From positions 1 through 38,151 of the forward strand of contig JACDED010000027.1 in assembly GCA_013816615.1 (NCBI GenBank): DNA of 38,151 bases, given 5' to 3'. Source of the DNA: Bacteroidota bacterium (lineage in GTDB: Bacteria > Bacteroidota > Bacteroidia > B-17B0 > Aurantibacillaceae). The notes under the pieces were generated by a model. It made no database searches, was not told where the DNA came from, and worked only from the letters and a program-made list of their open reading frames with translations. Below are positions 14,281 through 24,079 of the stretch, one piece after another; position 1 is the stretch's first letter, and the number at the start of each line of letters is the position of its first letter. A program made the translations under genes and the position numbers.

Positions 14281-16926
14281 TTATTGTTTGTTTTTCTGAA
14301 GCATTTGTGTAGGCGAGATGCCAAAATGTTGTGTGTAACATTTCGTGAAATACGATTGCGACGAAAAGCCTGTCTGATAAGCTACTTCCGTAATATTTCC
14401 ATTCTTACTTAAAAGTAATTCATTGGCTTTTTCCAAACGAATTGTTTTTATTATTTCAGAAGGTGATAAGCCTGTAATTGTTTTTACCTTACGTTGAAAG
14501 TGGCTGCGGTTAGTTGCCATCAGATCTGCCAGTTTTTCTACTGAAAGTTCAGGATCATCCAAATGCTTAAAGATAAGCGCGAATAATTTTTGAGTATAAG
14601 GTTCGGTACCAATAAATTTCTCTTCTGCTTTTTTCTCAGGCTGTGCTATCAGTTCTTTAAATTCTGTTTTACGCTTGCTTAAGATCTCTAATTGATTTGT
14701 AACAACTGAAAGTAATTCTTCAGGTAAAAAAGGTTTTGCCAAATAACCTTGCGCACCAAGCTTAAGAGCTTCTAAACGTGCTTCAGGAGAAGCTTTGGCC
14801 GATAAAATAATTACGGGAATGTGATTGCTTTGCGCGTTATTTTTTACCGCTTTCAATAAACCAATTCCATCCAGTTCAGGCATCATCAAATCGCTGATAA
14901 TAAGATCAGGTAAGGTTTTTTCTAAAAGCTCAATGGCTTCTTTTCCATTTCTTGCTTTTAATACTTTAAATTTATTTTGTTCGAGATAACTGGTGTTGAA
15001 CTCTAAAATATCCGTGTCGTCTTCAACAATTAAGATCTGATCAAGGTCACCATTTATTGCACTTAGCTCCGGAGTTTTAAGAATTAATCGTTCTTCTTTT
15101 GCTTTTAGCGTAATTATAACTGTAAAGGTAGAACCTTTTCCTTCATTACTTTTAACTGTAATTATTCCGTTTTGGATCTCAACTAATTCTTTTACTAATG
15201 ATAAACCAATGCCAACGCCTTTAGTAGATGCTGCTGTTTTTTCGCTTCTGTAAAAGCGATTAAAGATATTTTCCTGATCTTTTTGCGAGATCCCAACGCC
15301 TGTATCCCAAACCGAAATAGTTAGTTTAATGCCTTGTTCTGTTTCTTCTGTAAATACATCAATACCTACCTGGTTATTATTTTTTGTATACTTAATAGCA
15401 TTACCCAATAAATTACCCGTAATTTTTTCGAGCGCATCTTTATCAAAAAAAGCTACTTTGTTGATGATCGCAAAGGTTGGAAGGATACCGATATTCTTTT
15501 CTACTGCAACTTTTGTATACGCGCTTATTAATTGATTAAAAAACACCTCAATATCTCCAAAGGTCTCGTTGAGCTTATATTTAACTGAATCAATTTTAGA
15601 AATATCCAGCATTTGGTTCACCAACTCATTTAAACGCTTAATATTTCTCTCTGCCAGTTCTATGTTTTGTAATTCGTCAGGCGTAGATATTTTTGTTTTC
15701 AATAATTTTAATGGCGCCTGTATCATGCTTAGAGGCGTTCTTATTTCGTGTACTACATTTGAAAAGAATTTCTTTTTTGCTTCTTCAATTTTTATGTTCA
15801 GGCGCTTTTTGAAATTATAATAAAAAAGTAGTACTAATAAAATGCCGGCAACTAATACAATTGCTATTATTGATAAATAAATGCGCCTGTTTTGTTCTTC
15901 TATCTTTAATGTTTGGGCGGCTATTTCTTCTTTTTGTCTTTGAACGATCTCATTCTTTTCTATCTTAAATTGCCTGTCGAGCCTGGCTGTATAATCACTC
16001 ATCTCTTTTTTCTGACCGGCATTGCTGGTCTCAATATGTTTTCTGAAATATTCGGCTGAGCGTTTAAAGTCTTTAAGATCGTAGTATACTTCTGCAAGAT
16101 TACCGTAGAGCGTTAATTTATAACTATCTAATTCATACTCTTCTGTTATTTTCTCTACCTGCAAATAATTTTCAAGTGCTTGCTTAAAATCATTTTTCAG
16201 ATGATAGATGAGTCCTAAATTAAAAAGCGGGATCATTTCATCCTTTTTATTATTTAATGTTTTCCAGTACGAAAGCGCTTTTAAATAATAAAATTCAGCA
16301 GAGTCTGCATTGTGTATGGTTTGCCATTGCGCACCTTTTCCCTGGTAATAATGTGCAAACAGTTCGGGATAATTTATTTTTTTTGCAAGGGGTCCAACTT
16401 CATTTAAAAGCAGGGCCGAGCTGTCTGTTTCGCCTAAGCGGCGATACATGGTAGAAAGATTAAGCAGGCCGTTAGCAACCCTGTAATCATCTTTCATTTG
16501 CTTGCGTATCTTTATTTCTTCACGGTAATATGATTTTGCAATTCCGGGATTATTTCTGTGAAAAGTTAATACAGCGAGTTCATTATAAATACCTGCCTTT
16601 AAAAAATCTTCTGTTGTATCTGAACAGAGTTTGAGTGCCTCGTATAAAAGATCTGCGGCTTCTTTTTCTTTATTTAATTGTGTTAATACGCTGGCTTTGT
16701 GAAACAGAGCAGAAATAACATAATAATTTGAATTTGCTTTTTTTGCGCGGATCAATAGCTCTTCAGCAGCAACAATAGATGAATCGTATTTTTTATTTAA
16801 AAAAGTATGGTTCGCAAGCGTGTCAAGTTTTTTAAGATCTGTTTCCTGCGAAAATAAAGAAGCAGTCCGTAATACAAATAAAAAAACATATAAAATGCTG
16901 CGGGCGCGGGTTAAATGGACTTTCAC
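14281..16926 (-). CDS. Hybrid two-component protein: TPR sensor, histidine kinase, receiver and AraC output
   Basis: An 881-residue protein combining a whole signalling pathway. It has a signal peptide/anchor at about 10-26, tetratricopeptide-like repeats at about 60-300 outside the membrane, a coiled segment, one membrane helix at about 350-371, then HisKA with the phosphorylated His393 in VVHEIRTPLS. The ATPase domain has N-box Asn505/Asn509, DTGVG at 541-545 and GVGIGLSLVKE at 570-580. The receiver has Asp636/Asp637, phospho-acceptor Asp679, Ser709 and Lys731. A C-terminal AraC helix-turn-helix spans about 780-877. Unlike polysaccharide-utilisation HTCS proteins, the sensor is TPR rather than a Reg_prop propeller. 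It starts 34 bp after the T9SS deacetylase gene and may be cotranscribed with it. Confidence 0.92.
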   Translation of the reverse strand: MKVHLTRARSILYVFLFVLRTASLFSQETDLKKLDTLANHTFLNKKYDSSIVAAEELLIRAKKANSNYYVISALFHKASVLTQLNKEKEAADLLYEALKLCSDTTEDFLKAGIYNELAVLTFHRNNPGIAKSYYREEIKIRKQMKDDYRVANGLLNLSTMYRRLGETDSSALLLNEVGPLAKKINYPELFAHYYQGKGAQWQTIHNADSAEFYYLKALSYWKTLNNKKDEMIPLFNLGLIYHLKNDFKQALENYLQVEKITEEYELDSYKLTLYGNLAEVYYDLKDFKRSAEYFRKHIETSNAGQKKEMSDYTARLDRQFKIEKNEIVQRQKEEIAAQTLKIEEQNRRIYLSIIAIVLVAGILLVLLFYYNFKKRLNIKIEEAKKKFFSNVVHEIRTPLSMIQAPLKLLKTKISTPDELQNIELAERNIKRLNELVNQMLDISKIDSVKYKLNETFGDIEVFFNQLISAYTKVAVEKNIGILPTFAIINKVAFFDKDALEKITGNLLGNAIKYTKNNNQVGIDVFTEETEQGIKLTISVWDTGVGISQKDQENIFNRFYRSEKTAASTKGVGIGLSLVKELVEIQNGIITVKSNEGKGSTFTVIITLKAKEERLILKTPELSAINGDLDQILIVEDDTDILEFNTSYLEQNKFKVLKARNGKEAIELLEKTLPDLIISDLMMPELDGIGLLKAVKNNAQSNHIPVIILSAKASPEARLEALKLGAQGYLAKPFLPEELLSVVTNQLEILSKRKTEFKELIAQPEKKAEEKFIGTEPYTQKLFALIFKHLDDPELSVEKLADLMATNRSHFQRKVKTITGLSPSEIIKTIRLEKANELLLSKNGNITEVAYQTGFSSQSYFTKCYTQHFGISPTQMLQKNKQ

Positions 16927-16960
16927 GTTTCTCTCCGTATTTTAGGCTAAAAATACAATT

Positions 16961-19075
16961 TTACCTTGAAATGATCAGCTTTTTAACGAGCGGTTTCCCG
17001 TCTACACTGATCCTGTATAAATAAATACCTGGTTTAAATTCAGAGGCATTGAAGTTAATTTGCTGCCAGCCTTCTGTAAAATTTTTATCGGCTAAGGCTG
17101 AAAGTGTATTGCCCATCATATCCATGAGCTCTAATTTTATAGCGGAAGGTTTTTCAAGCCTGAAATCAAAAACACAATTGCCCGAAGCAGGGTTTGGCGA
17201 GACCGTAATAAAAACAGGTGATTCTTTTTTGATATGATCGTCAATTCCTAAAGCAGGATAATTCTCAAAATGAAGAATGATATCGTTTGTGTTAAAGTTT
17301 GATTTAATAAAAGTAATAGCATTTCCAAATTCATCCTGCGCTTGGATGCTCACAAGTTGCTGCCCTTTATCAATAACAAAACTAATAGTAGGGTCGAGTG
17401 GAAGCTGCACAGCCGGAACGGTTATGATCAATGAATCGTTTGATATTTTTGATGTGAAGGAAACAAGATCTCTTTTTCTCCAATAGTTAGCAAACAGCTC
17501 AACATTAGTAACAAATACGCCGGGTGGTAAAGCATTCAGCATATCCTGTTGTGCAGTAAGTTTGTATCTACGGGTGGGGTGTATCAATAGATTATTTGGC
17601 GCATTATTAGCCATGTTACGATTAATAACATCCAGCCAAATTGCTACCTTTTGCGGATAATTAATAGTTGTAATTGGTGCCGAGGTAAAATCATCCGAAA
17701 TGGTCATTGGATATTCCCAAACGTTTGTAAGCGCGCCCGAATAAGAACGGTCTTTTCTTTGCTGATACGGAAAATTGGTTAAAATATCACAAGCTGAAAA
17801 TGTAGTGCTGTTTGTATAGCCAAGTGTATCTAAAGCGTTAACGATCTTGTCATGAAAACATAAATAACCGGCCCTGAATGTTTTTACATTTATTCCAAAA
17901 TTTTGTTCTAATAAATTTTTCGACACTTCTGTTTCTCCTAAAACAGTGCCGCCAACTGTTGACCCGGTGCCGGAATTGTAAGGAATATAATTGGAGGGTG
18001 TGTTGCCTAAAACGCCCAAAGGAAAAGTACTTTCATTATCAAAATCGGGAAAGTGACCAACAGAATGGCTACCGCCAACGTGGCCTCTGTTTAATACGTA
18101 TTGCACTTTTGGAATGCTGTTGAGATTATAAAAATCAGACAATAAGCCATCGTTAATATAATGCGTTGTAAAAAGATAGGACGCTTTTATACCTTTTGAA
18201 TTTTCATAATCTGCATAATAGTGCATGGTATCGTAAGCAGTTGTTGCATCCACATCATGTGTGATCATTAAAGTTGTTTTACTGTCGTAAGGAGATGTGT
18301 GCAGCCACGCAGCTCTTGGCGTGTGTGCCAGGTAAATACCTTTTACAAAAAGCATTACCGCATCTGAGGTAGGCTCAAAACCGTTAGAATAAAAACGCTG
18401 TGCGCTGTAGTCAAGATTTTGCTGGTTGGTTATAATTAGATTTCTGAATGAAAAGCCCAGGGCAAAGGCTGTGCCAATGCCATAAATCCTTTTTGTAATT
18501 GCTGTTGTATTATCATCAAACACTGCTAAAGCCAAAGCGCCTGCAACAGTGTATTGACGGGTATTAATAACGGCCGTAAACGTTGTTTTGCCTAACGAGA
18601 TGGTTTGCTCCATAGTATCGTTAAGCCATTTAAAAGATGGATCATTTAAAAATGAATTAAACTTTAATGTATAATGTGTATTGCTGTTAGTATTAGATGA
18701 AATTCCAAATAGCGAATTAAAATAGGGATCGCGCACGCTGGCTGCAATTAAAACCCCGCCTTTATTTACGTAATTAATTAAAGTATCTTTTTCATTAGTG
18801 CTAAAGGTGCTAATGTCAAACTTTGAAGAACCAAGTATAAGACCATAATTTTTAGCAACATTTACGTCAGTAGTAACAATAAAGGGTATGCCAGCTGTTT
18901 TTAAGATGTATTTTGCCGAATAGATCTCAGCATCCGAGGTTTCCGCGTTTTTTACTGTAAGATCGAGTAACGCAACAATCCGTTTATTGGTGCCAGCGGT
19001 AATTTGCGAAAAAGAGGCATGCGGAAGTAAGGCAAGAATGCCCGTTATTAATAATGCCCTGAAAGTCTTTTTCAT
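16961..19075 (-). CDS. T9SS-exported polysaccharide deacetylase-like (NodB/CE4 superfamily) protein
   Basis: A 704-residue protein with a signal peptide (1-23, ending ASFSQ). An N-terminal domain of about 230 residues looks like a ThuA/glutamine-amidotransferase-like flavodoxin fold (GLILGSSKFDIS; NYVNKGGVLIAA). The NodB-type domain then gives ITHDVDATTA (metal Asp274/Asp276), GGSHSVGH (337-341, the HxxxH metal pair), FRAGY at 400-404 and LLIHP at 496-500. A beta domain and a type A sorting domain (SPNPASGNCVFDF near 626 to KKLIISR) close it. Likely surface carbohydrate deacetylation or a hydrolase of that fold; substrate unknown. The kinase gene follows. Confidence 0.8.
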   Translation of the reverse strand: MKKTFRALLITGILALLPHASFSQITAGTNKRIVALLDLTVKNAETSDAEIYSAKYILKTAGIPFIVTTDVNVAKNYGLILGSSKFDISTFSTNEKDTLINYVNKGGVLIAASVRDPYFNSLFGISSNTNSNTHYTLKFNSFLNDPSFKWLNDTMEQTISLGKTTFTAVINTRQYTVAGALALAVFDDNTTAITKRIYGIGTAFALGFSFRNLIITNQQNLDYSAQRFYSNGFEPTSDAVMLFVKGIYLAHTPRAAWLHTSPYDSKTTLMITHDVDATTAYDTMHYYADYENSKGIKASYLFTTHYINDGLLSDFYNLNSIPKVQYVLNRGHVGGSHSVGHFPDFDNESTFPLGVLGNTPSNYIPYNSGTGSTVGGTVLGETEVSKNLLEQNFGINVKTFRAGYLCFHDKIVNALDTLGYTNSTTFSACDILTNFPYQQRKDRSYSGALTNVWEYPMTISDDFTSAPITTINYPQKVAIWLDVINRNMANNAPNNLLIHPTRRYKLTAQQDMLNALPPGVFVTNVELFANYWRKRDLVSFTSKISNDSLIITVPAVQLPLDPTISFVIDKGQQLVSIQAQDEFGNAITFIKSNFNTNDIILHFENYPALGIDDHIKKESPVFITVSPNPASGNCVFDFRLEKPSAIKLELMDMMGNTLSALADKNFTEGWQQINFNASEFKPGIYLYRISVDGKPLVKKLIISR

Positions 19076-19188
19076 AAGGCAATTTACGACTTTTTTTTAT
19101 TCACGCAACGTACAAATCAACCTTGGTTTTGTTTATTGGCAGCCAATTTGTATATAATTTATAGCTTAGGTTCCTTAAAAGTATAAAT

Positions 19189-20346
19189 GTGAAAGAATTT
19201 GTAAAAGCAGATAAGATTGGGTTGGTATACAGCGGTAACAATTATTTTGAGCTGCTTGAACAGATCATTGATGAAAGCAACGAAGTATTACAGTTTCAAA
19301 CTTATATTTTTAATACCGATGAAACCGGAATGCGCATTGTTGAAGCATTAAAACGAGCAGCGGCAAGAAATGTTTTGGTTTATTTAATGATAGATGCTTT
19401 TGGATCGCATTCTTTTTCGCGTCATGTGATAAAAGATCTTATTACATCAGGCATTCATTTTCGAAAATTCTCTCCTTTATTTTCTTCTGAAAGTATTTTT
19501 TTTGGAAGACGTTTGCATCACAAGATCATTGTTGCGGATAAAAGAATTGCTTTAACAGGCGGTATTAATGTGGCGGATAAATATAATGCCGGAGAAGAAA
19601 AGCCATGGCTGGATTATGGCATTCTAACAGAAGGTACGGTGTGCGAATATCTTCATATCTTATGCGAAAATGCGTACAAAAAAAGAACCGTTACACCCTT
19701 AACTTTATGGGAAAGATCAATAGTAGAATCACAAAGTAAAGCAACTAAAAAATTGGTAAGCTTTAGGATCAATGACTGGATAAAAAATAAAAATGAAATT
19801 TACAATAGTTATATCAAAGCACTTAAAAATGCATCAAGTTCAATAACTATTATTTCCAGTTATTTTTTGCCTGATGGAAAGATCCGTAAATTGTTGCTAG
19901 CTGCTGTTAAAAAAGGAGTAGAGGTCAAGATCATTCTTGCCGGAAGATCAGATGTGACATCGGTGCGGTTGGCAGAAAATTATCTTTATGATTTTTATCT
20001 CAAAAATAAAATAAACGTTTACGAATGGGGTAATTCTGTTATGCATGGTAAGGCGATGATCATTGATAATGATTGGGCTACGATTGGTTCTTATAATATT
20101 AATTTTTTAAGCCGTTATATTAGTATTGAATTAAATACAGAAGTGAGAGATGTTGTTTTTGTAAATACCTTTACCGAGCACATTGATAAAATAATTAAAA
20201 CCGGTTGCAAGCAGGTAAAAGAAACTGTTTACAGAAAAAGAAGAAATTTATTTTATCGCGTAAAGACCTGGTTGGCTTATAATTTTTATCGTTTATTAAT
20301 GGATGTGCTTGTTAGTAAAAGAGGGCGTAAAAAAACAAAACAATAA
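19189..20346 (+). CDS. Phospholipase D family protein, cardiolipin synthase-like (ClsB-like)
   Basis: A 385-residue protein with two HKD motifs: HHKIIVADK with His110, Lys112 and Asp117, and HGKAMIIDN with His286, Lys288 and Asp293. Each is followed by a GG/GS-N segment (TGGINVADKY; IGSYNINFLS). There are no N-terminal membrane helices, as in ClsB, and a basic C-terminus that may touch the membrane. The start is GTG at 19189, because the ATG overlapping it at 19187 runs into TGA at once. It probably condenses phospholipids to cardiolipin. The following gene begins inside its stop codon (TAATG). Confidence 0.82.
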   Translation: MKEFVKADKIGLVYSGNNYFELLEQIIDESNEVLQFQTYIFNTDETGMRIVEALKRAAARNVLVYLMIDAFGSHSFSRHVIKDLITSGIHFRKFSPLFSSESIFFGRRLHHKIIVADKRIALTGGINVADKYNAGEEKPWLDYGILTEGTVCEYLHILCENAYKKRTVTPLTLWERSIVESQSKATKKLVSFRINDWIKNKNEIYNSYIKALKNASSSITIISSYFLPDGKIRKLLLAAVKKGVEVKIILAGRSDVTSVRLAENYLYDFYLKNKINVYEWGNSVMHGKAMIIDNDWATIGSYNINFLSRYISIELNTEVRDVVFVNTFTEHIDKIIKTGCKQVKETVYRKRRNLFYRVKTWLAYNFYRLLMDVLVSKRGRKKTKQ

Positions 20347-21359
20347 TGGATACATTAACACATACCGTAATTGGAGCCTGCCTTGGAGAGGCTATTGCAG
20401 GAAAACAACTAGGTAAAAAAGCCATGTTGATAGGTGCACTGGCAAATAATTTTCCGGATATCGATGTGATCAGCGGTCTTTGGGTGAGCGAAGCGAAAGC
20501 ACTTTTAGTTCATCGTGGTATTACACATTCTATTTTATTTAATATCATCTTATCATTTTTATTGGCCTGGATCTTTAAAAAAGCTTTTAAGAAAGAAGAT
20601 CTTCATTTTAGCAAGTGGTTGTTGTTAATTGGAAGTGGTTTATTTGTACATATATTTATCGATGCCTTTACTTCATATGGCACCGGCTGGTTTGAGCCTT
20701 TTGATGATTACCGCGTAAGCTTTAATACTATTTTTATTTTAGATCCTGTTTTTACACTACCTGTTCTTATAGCGGCAATTGTTTTACTGATCTTAAAAAA
20801 TGATTCCGTAAAGCGAAAACCCTGGTACCGATTTGGATTACTCGCAAGCTCTTTTTATCTTGTATTGATAACCATAAATAAAATTTATGTTGATGGTGTT
20901 GTGAGAAAAAACATGACACAACAAAATATAAATTATGTGAATTACATGTCCACACCCACACCATTAAATAATTTTTTGTGGTATGTTGTTTTGTGTTCAG
21001 ATAAAGAATATAAGATCGGGTATTATTCTATTTTCGATAAAAATAAAAATATTGAATTTGAGAACGTACAGAGAAATGATTCGCTGCTCACATTTCCCTG
21101 CGATCCTGAACAGGTGGCAGATCTACAGCGCTTTTCACGTGGATATTATTGCGCAAAGATAGAGAACGATACGATCGTATTTAGCGATATGCGTTTCGGG
21201 CAAATAGGAGGGTGGTATAAAAAAGATGCGCCCTTTGTTTATAATTTTAAGCTGGCTCAAAATTGCAGCAATAAAACAGCTTTACAAAAAGGCAGGTTTG
21301 CATCGTTTAACAACGGTGCAATGAATAAACTATTTAAAAGAATGTGTGGCGAAGAATAA
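20346..21359 (+). CDS. YdjM-family membrane-bound metal-dependent hydrolase
   Basis: A 337-residue protein. The N-terminal half is the YdjM/DUF457 family: MDTLTHTVIGACLGE, ANNFPDIDVISG, VHRGITHSILF and HIFIDAFTSYG, giving conserved His and Asp residues on four to five membrane segments. A soluble C-terminal part of about 140 residues follows (from NYVNYMSTPTPLNNFLWYVV). In E. coli YdjM is SOS-controlled; nothing similar is visible here. Its ATG shares the A of the preceding TAA stop, so translation is coupled to the phospholipase D-like gene, suggesting a membrane-lipid task. Confidence 0.82.
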   Translation: MDTLTHTVIGACLGEAIAGKQLGKKAMLIGALANNFPDIDVISGLWVSEAKALLVHRGITHSILFNIILSFLLAWIFKKAFKKEDLHFSKWLLLIGSGLFVHIFIDAFTSYGTGWFEPFDDYRVSFNTIFILDPVFTLPVLIAAIVLLILKNDSVKRKPWYRFGLLASSFYLVLITINKIYVDGVVRKNMTQQNINYVNYMSTPTPLNNFLWYVVLCSDKEYKIGYYSIFDKNKNIEFENVQRNDSLLTFPCDPEQVADLQRFSRGYYCAKIENDTIVFSDMRFGQIGGWYKKDAPFVYNFKLAQNCSNKTALQKGRFASFNNGAMNKLFKRMCGEE

Positions 21360-21470
21360 TTTTAAAACTGCGATGGCATTGCTCTTCCACTAAATGTTCA
21401 TCCAGCCAATTTTCAAACCAGTATTGTAATGCATAATTTGATGGTTATCTGTAGAACCCTTTTTTTTAAT

Positions 21471-22724
21471 TTATAATCCATGATCCGGAAAATAATTCCA
21501 AAGTTCGTCACCTATCAACCGTGTATCATCTGATAATTTTCTTGTTGAAATAATTTTTCCTGACGGGTCATAAGTTATAAAATTGCCCACAAGACTACCT
21601 TTTTTATTAAATGCCGACTTTATTTTTACCTTTCCATTATTATGATAGGCAAGAAAAACACCTTTTCCATGTTTTTCAATTATTTCAGTTTGCAATACAC
21701 TATCTTTTGAAAGTATCATTTTCCTGTTTTTTCTAAGAGTACTCTGTGTTTCAAATATGCATGAGTCTCGGTATTCGACATAGGTTTTTGTATTTTCACC
21801 TTCTAATAGTGCTCTTGAGAAAATTTTCCCGTTGTCATGATACATTATACTTAGGCCATTTGCTTCGTCGTTCTTATAAATTGTTTGCTCACATAGCACT
21901 CCGTTTGACCAATACGAGTAGAATATTCCCGTTATTTTTCCATGATGGTATGTTTCAACTGCTGATCTAAAGTGGGCTTTATAATGATGTTTTCCGTGGG
22001 GCCTATAGTGATCTTTTTTATTTTTATAATCGGCCTCATATGAAGAATCTCTTTTAAACTGTTCATTTTCTTTGTGAGAATAAATAATCCATTCGCCTTC
22101 TTTTTTTCCATTCTTATATTTGCCTGTTTCTAAAAACAACCATTCATAGCCACCGCCCGATTCAAGTTGCCATTCACCTTCCCGCTTACCATTTACTACT
22201 TGACCTTTTGCAAGTGGCAGATCTACATAACCATTTACTTTTCCGTATTGACCAAAGATGGTTGTGTCTTCAGTAAATTTTCCTTCTGTTGAACTAACAC
22301 TATACTTACATTTTTTTAAATGATAACTGCCAAAATGTTTACTTAACAACATTAACAAAACTTCACCCGTTTTTAATGTCGCAGGATTGTGAGCCGGATC
22401 ATTTTTAAAGTATTTGTTTTTTATTTTTATGGTTTTTTCTACTTTACCTTTAAAAACCCTAAGAACCACAGCTGTTATATATTCAACATCCTCAACAACT
22501 TCTTTTGACTGTATTTCACATACAAATGCGCTTTTAACTTTTAAATAGTCTTCGTAATGGTTAAGGTCTATTCCTGTTTCAAAGCGGTCGTCAGAAAACG
22601 TGCCATGTTTTACCTGTGTAAATCCTTTCTGGATTAAAAAAATAAAAAGTATTATGATTTTGATATTATTCAAAGTGACAGTAGTTAATTTTTCGCTAAT
22701 TTTTTTATCACTTGCTTCTAACAC
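21471..22724 (-). CDS. Exported YwqK/MORN-like repeat protein
   Basis: A 417-residue protein whose second half consists of MORN-like repeats: GKREGEWQLESGG, GKYKNGKKEGEWIIYS, GKITGIFYSYWSNG, NDEANGLSIMYHDNGK, KGVFLAYHNNGKVK and GSLVGNFITYDPSGK. Repeats of this YwqK type are common in exported Bacteroidota proteins; binding role unknown. The first ATG gives a charged 17-residue leader before the hydrophobic core. A TTG codon at 22673 would give a conventional signal peptide (NNIKIIILFIFLIQKGFTQ) and may be the true start. Last gene of the minus-strand accessory run. Confidence 0.7.
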   Translation of the reverse strand: MLEASDKKISEKLTTVTLNNIKIIILFIFLIQKGFTQVKHGTFSDDRFETGIDLNHYEDYLKVKSAFVCEIQSKEVVEDVEYITAVVLRVFKGKVEKTIKIKNKYFKNDPAHNPATLKTGEVLLMLLSKHFGSYHLKKCKYSVSSTEGKFTEDTTIFGQYGKVNGYVDLPLAKGQVVNGKREGEWQLESGGGYEWLFLETGKYKNGKKEGEWIIYSHKENEQFKRDSSYEADYKNKKDHYRPHGKHHYKAHFRSAVETYHHGKITGIFYSYWSNGVLCEQTIYKNDEANGLSIMYHDNGKIFSRALLEGENTKTYVEYRDSCIFETQSTLRKNRKMILSKDSVLQTEIIEKHGKGVFLAYHNNGKVKIKSAFNKKGSLVGNFITYDPSGKIISTRKLSDDTRLIGDELWNYFPDHGL

Positions 22725-22815
22725 CTGTTTATAAATGCTACAGTGAATAATAGGGCAATTGTAAAAAAGATGTGTTTTGTTTTCGTGTTTATTGTTTTTA
22801 TATGTAATGTAAATA

Positions 22816-23601
22816 TTATTTTTTCATTTTCTCAATTTCATCAAAGTACTCTATTACTTTTTGTTCGGCTTTTTTATTTTGTATTACTTTATCATCGTAA
22901 AGTTCTGTTCTAAGTTTGCGATAAAGCTTCACACAGTTTTTTAAAGCTGCGAGTAGAGATTGCCTGTCATAATCAGCGTTGGTAGATATAAGGTCGTTTA
23001 GATCATCTTTGTGTAAAGATGTTTCAACGCGTCTTACACCGCGCGGTAAATTTTTATTTTTTATATGAAGTAAAGGACCAAAAATTACCCTTCTTAAAAA
23101 ACCGAAACCATCATATACTTCAAAATACTCACCACGACCAGTTTTTAAAAGCATATAATGTACCCATGTCCAAAAACGGTCTTCCATCCATTGATATTCA
23201 GGAATTGGAAATTCTGATACTGTAGTATTTAAAACTGTTTGTAATTGTTTATCCCTTTCAAAAAGTATTACAGGGTTTTCTATCCTTGTTTGAAACTCCT
23301 GCAGCGTTACAAATTTTATATCCACATGAATTAAAGGGTTATCATAAAGACAGATCAGTAATCTTGGTTCGCCGACATGTTCACCCGTAAAACCCGATAA
23401 AAACTCACCAAGACGTTTCGCGTACGCCAGCATATTATTTTTATCACCTGTTATTTTTTCTTTGGTTACAAGTACAAGGTCAAGGTCTGAGAACTCATCC
23501 ATCTCATTCGTTAGCCACGAACCGGCAGCTGCCAAACCAATTACATTTTCATCAGCCTGTAATATTCGTACTGCTTTGTCTGCGAATTGTTTGTGTATCA
23601 T
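22816..23601 (-). CDS. Nucleotidyltransferase-domain protein (aminoglycoside adenylyltransferase-like)
   Basis: A 261-residue protein of the DNA polymerase beta-like nucleotidyltransferase fold. The signature AAAGSWLTNEMDEFSDLDLVLV gives Gly27-Ser28 and the metal-binding Asp39 and Asp41, with the third acidic residue Asp94 in HVDIKFV. The helical second half resembles ANT(6)/AadK- or lincosamide-type enzymes, but no drug specificity can be read. It starts 12 bp after the preceding unknown gene. The size and lack of a HEPN partner directly beside it argue against a minimal MNT toxin-antitoxin antitoxin. Confidence 0.75.
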   Translation of the reverse strand: MIHKQFADKAVRILQADENVIGLAAAGSWLTNEMDEFSDLDLVLVTKEKITGDKNNMLAYAKRLGEFLSGFTGEHVGEPRLLICLYDNPLIHVDIKFVTLQEFQTRIENPVILFERDKQLQTVLNTTVSEFPIPEYQWMEDRFWTWVHYMLLKTGRGEYFEVYDGFGFLRRVIFGPLLHIKNKNLPRGVRRVETSLHKDDLNDLISTNADYDRQSLLAALKNCVKLYRKLRTELYDDKVIQNKKAEQKVIEYFDEIEKMKK

Positions 23602-23613
23602 AAGAATATTTTG

Positions 23614-24054
23614 CTATTGGAAGTTAGTTTTTTGATCTTTATCAAACTGCTCTTTATAAAGTGCTATAAAATGTTTAAGCAAATTTTTTAAATAGGAAGT
23701 ATCACCAAGTGTAAATTCTTGGATATTACCATCTTTTGAACAAAAAATTAAATTTTTTATATAGTGATTCGTATCAGCATTAGCATTATAAATGCTTTCT
23801 GTTTTTATTGCTATACCAAATACCTCATTCCATTTATAGAATATATCGCCGAAATTTAAACCAGCTTTATTCATTGTAAAGTGTGGAAATGACAATTCTT
23901 CTCTAGGTGGAAGATTTGCTTCCTTTTCATAGGGCTCCATAAATTTTGAGAATTCAAGATTAAACCGTCTTCTACTGAGTGGCCACCAACTACTTTTTTT
24001 GGTAATACTATCAACATGATCAATGATGATCTTTTTAGCTTTTTCTTCGGTCAT
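23614..24054 (-). CDS. Hypothetical cytosolic protein
   Basis: A 146-residue protein that I do not recognise. It has no signal peptide. It is rich in aromatic and charged residues (SSWWPLSRRRFNLEF; FTMNKAGLNFGDIFYKWNEVFGIAIKT; LKNLLKHFIALYKEQF). The central strands followed by a helical end could be a PH-like or small alpha/beta fold, which is only a guess. It lies 12 bp before the nucleotidyltransferase gene, likely the same transcript, and 25 bp after the broken acetyltransferase. Confidence 0.6.
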   Translation of the reverse strand: MTEEKAKKIIIDHVDSITKKSSWWPLSRRRFNLEFSKFMEPYEKEANLPPREELSFPHFTMNKAGLNFGDIFYKWNEVFGIAIKTESIYNANADTNHYIKNLIFCSKDGNIQEFTLGDTSYLKNLLKHFIALYKEQFDKDQKTNFQ

Positions 24055-24079
24055 TTGTCTTAATTATTTTCTTAGGATC

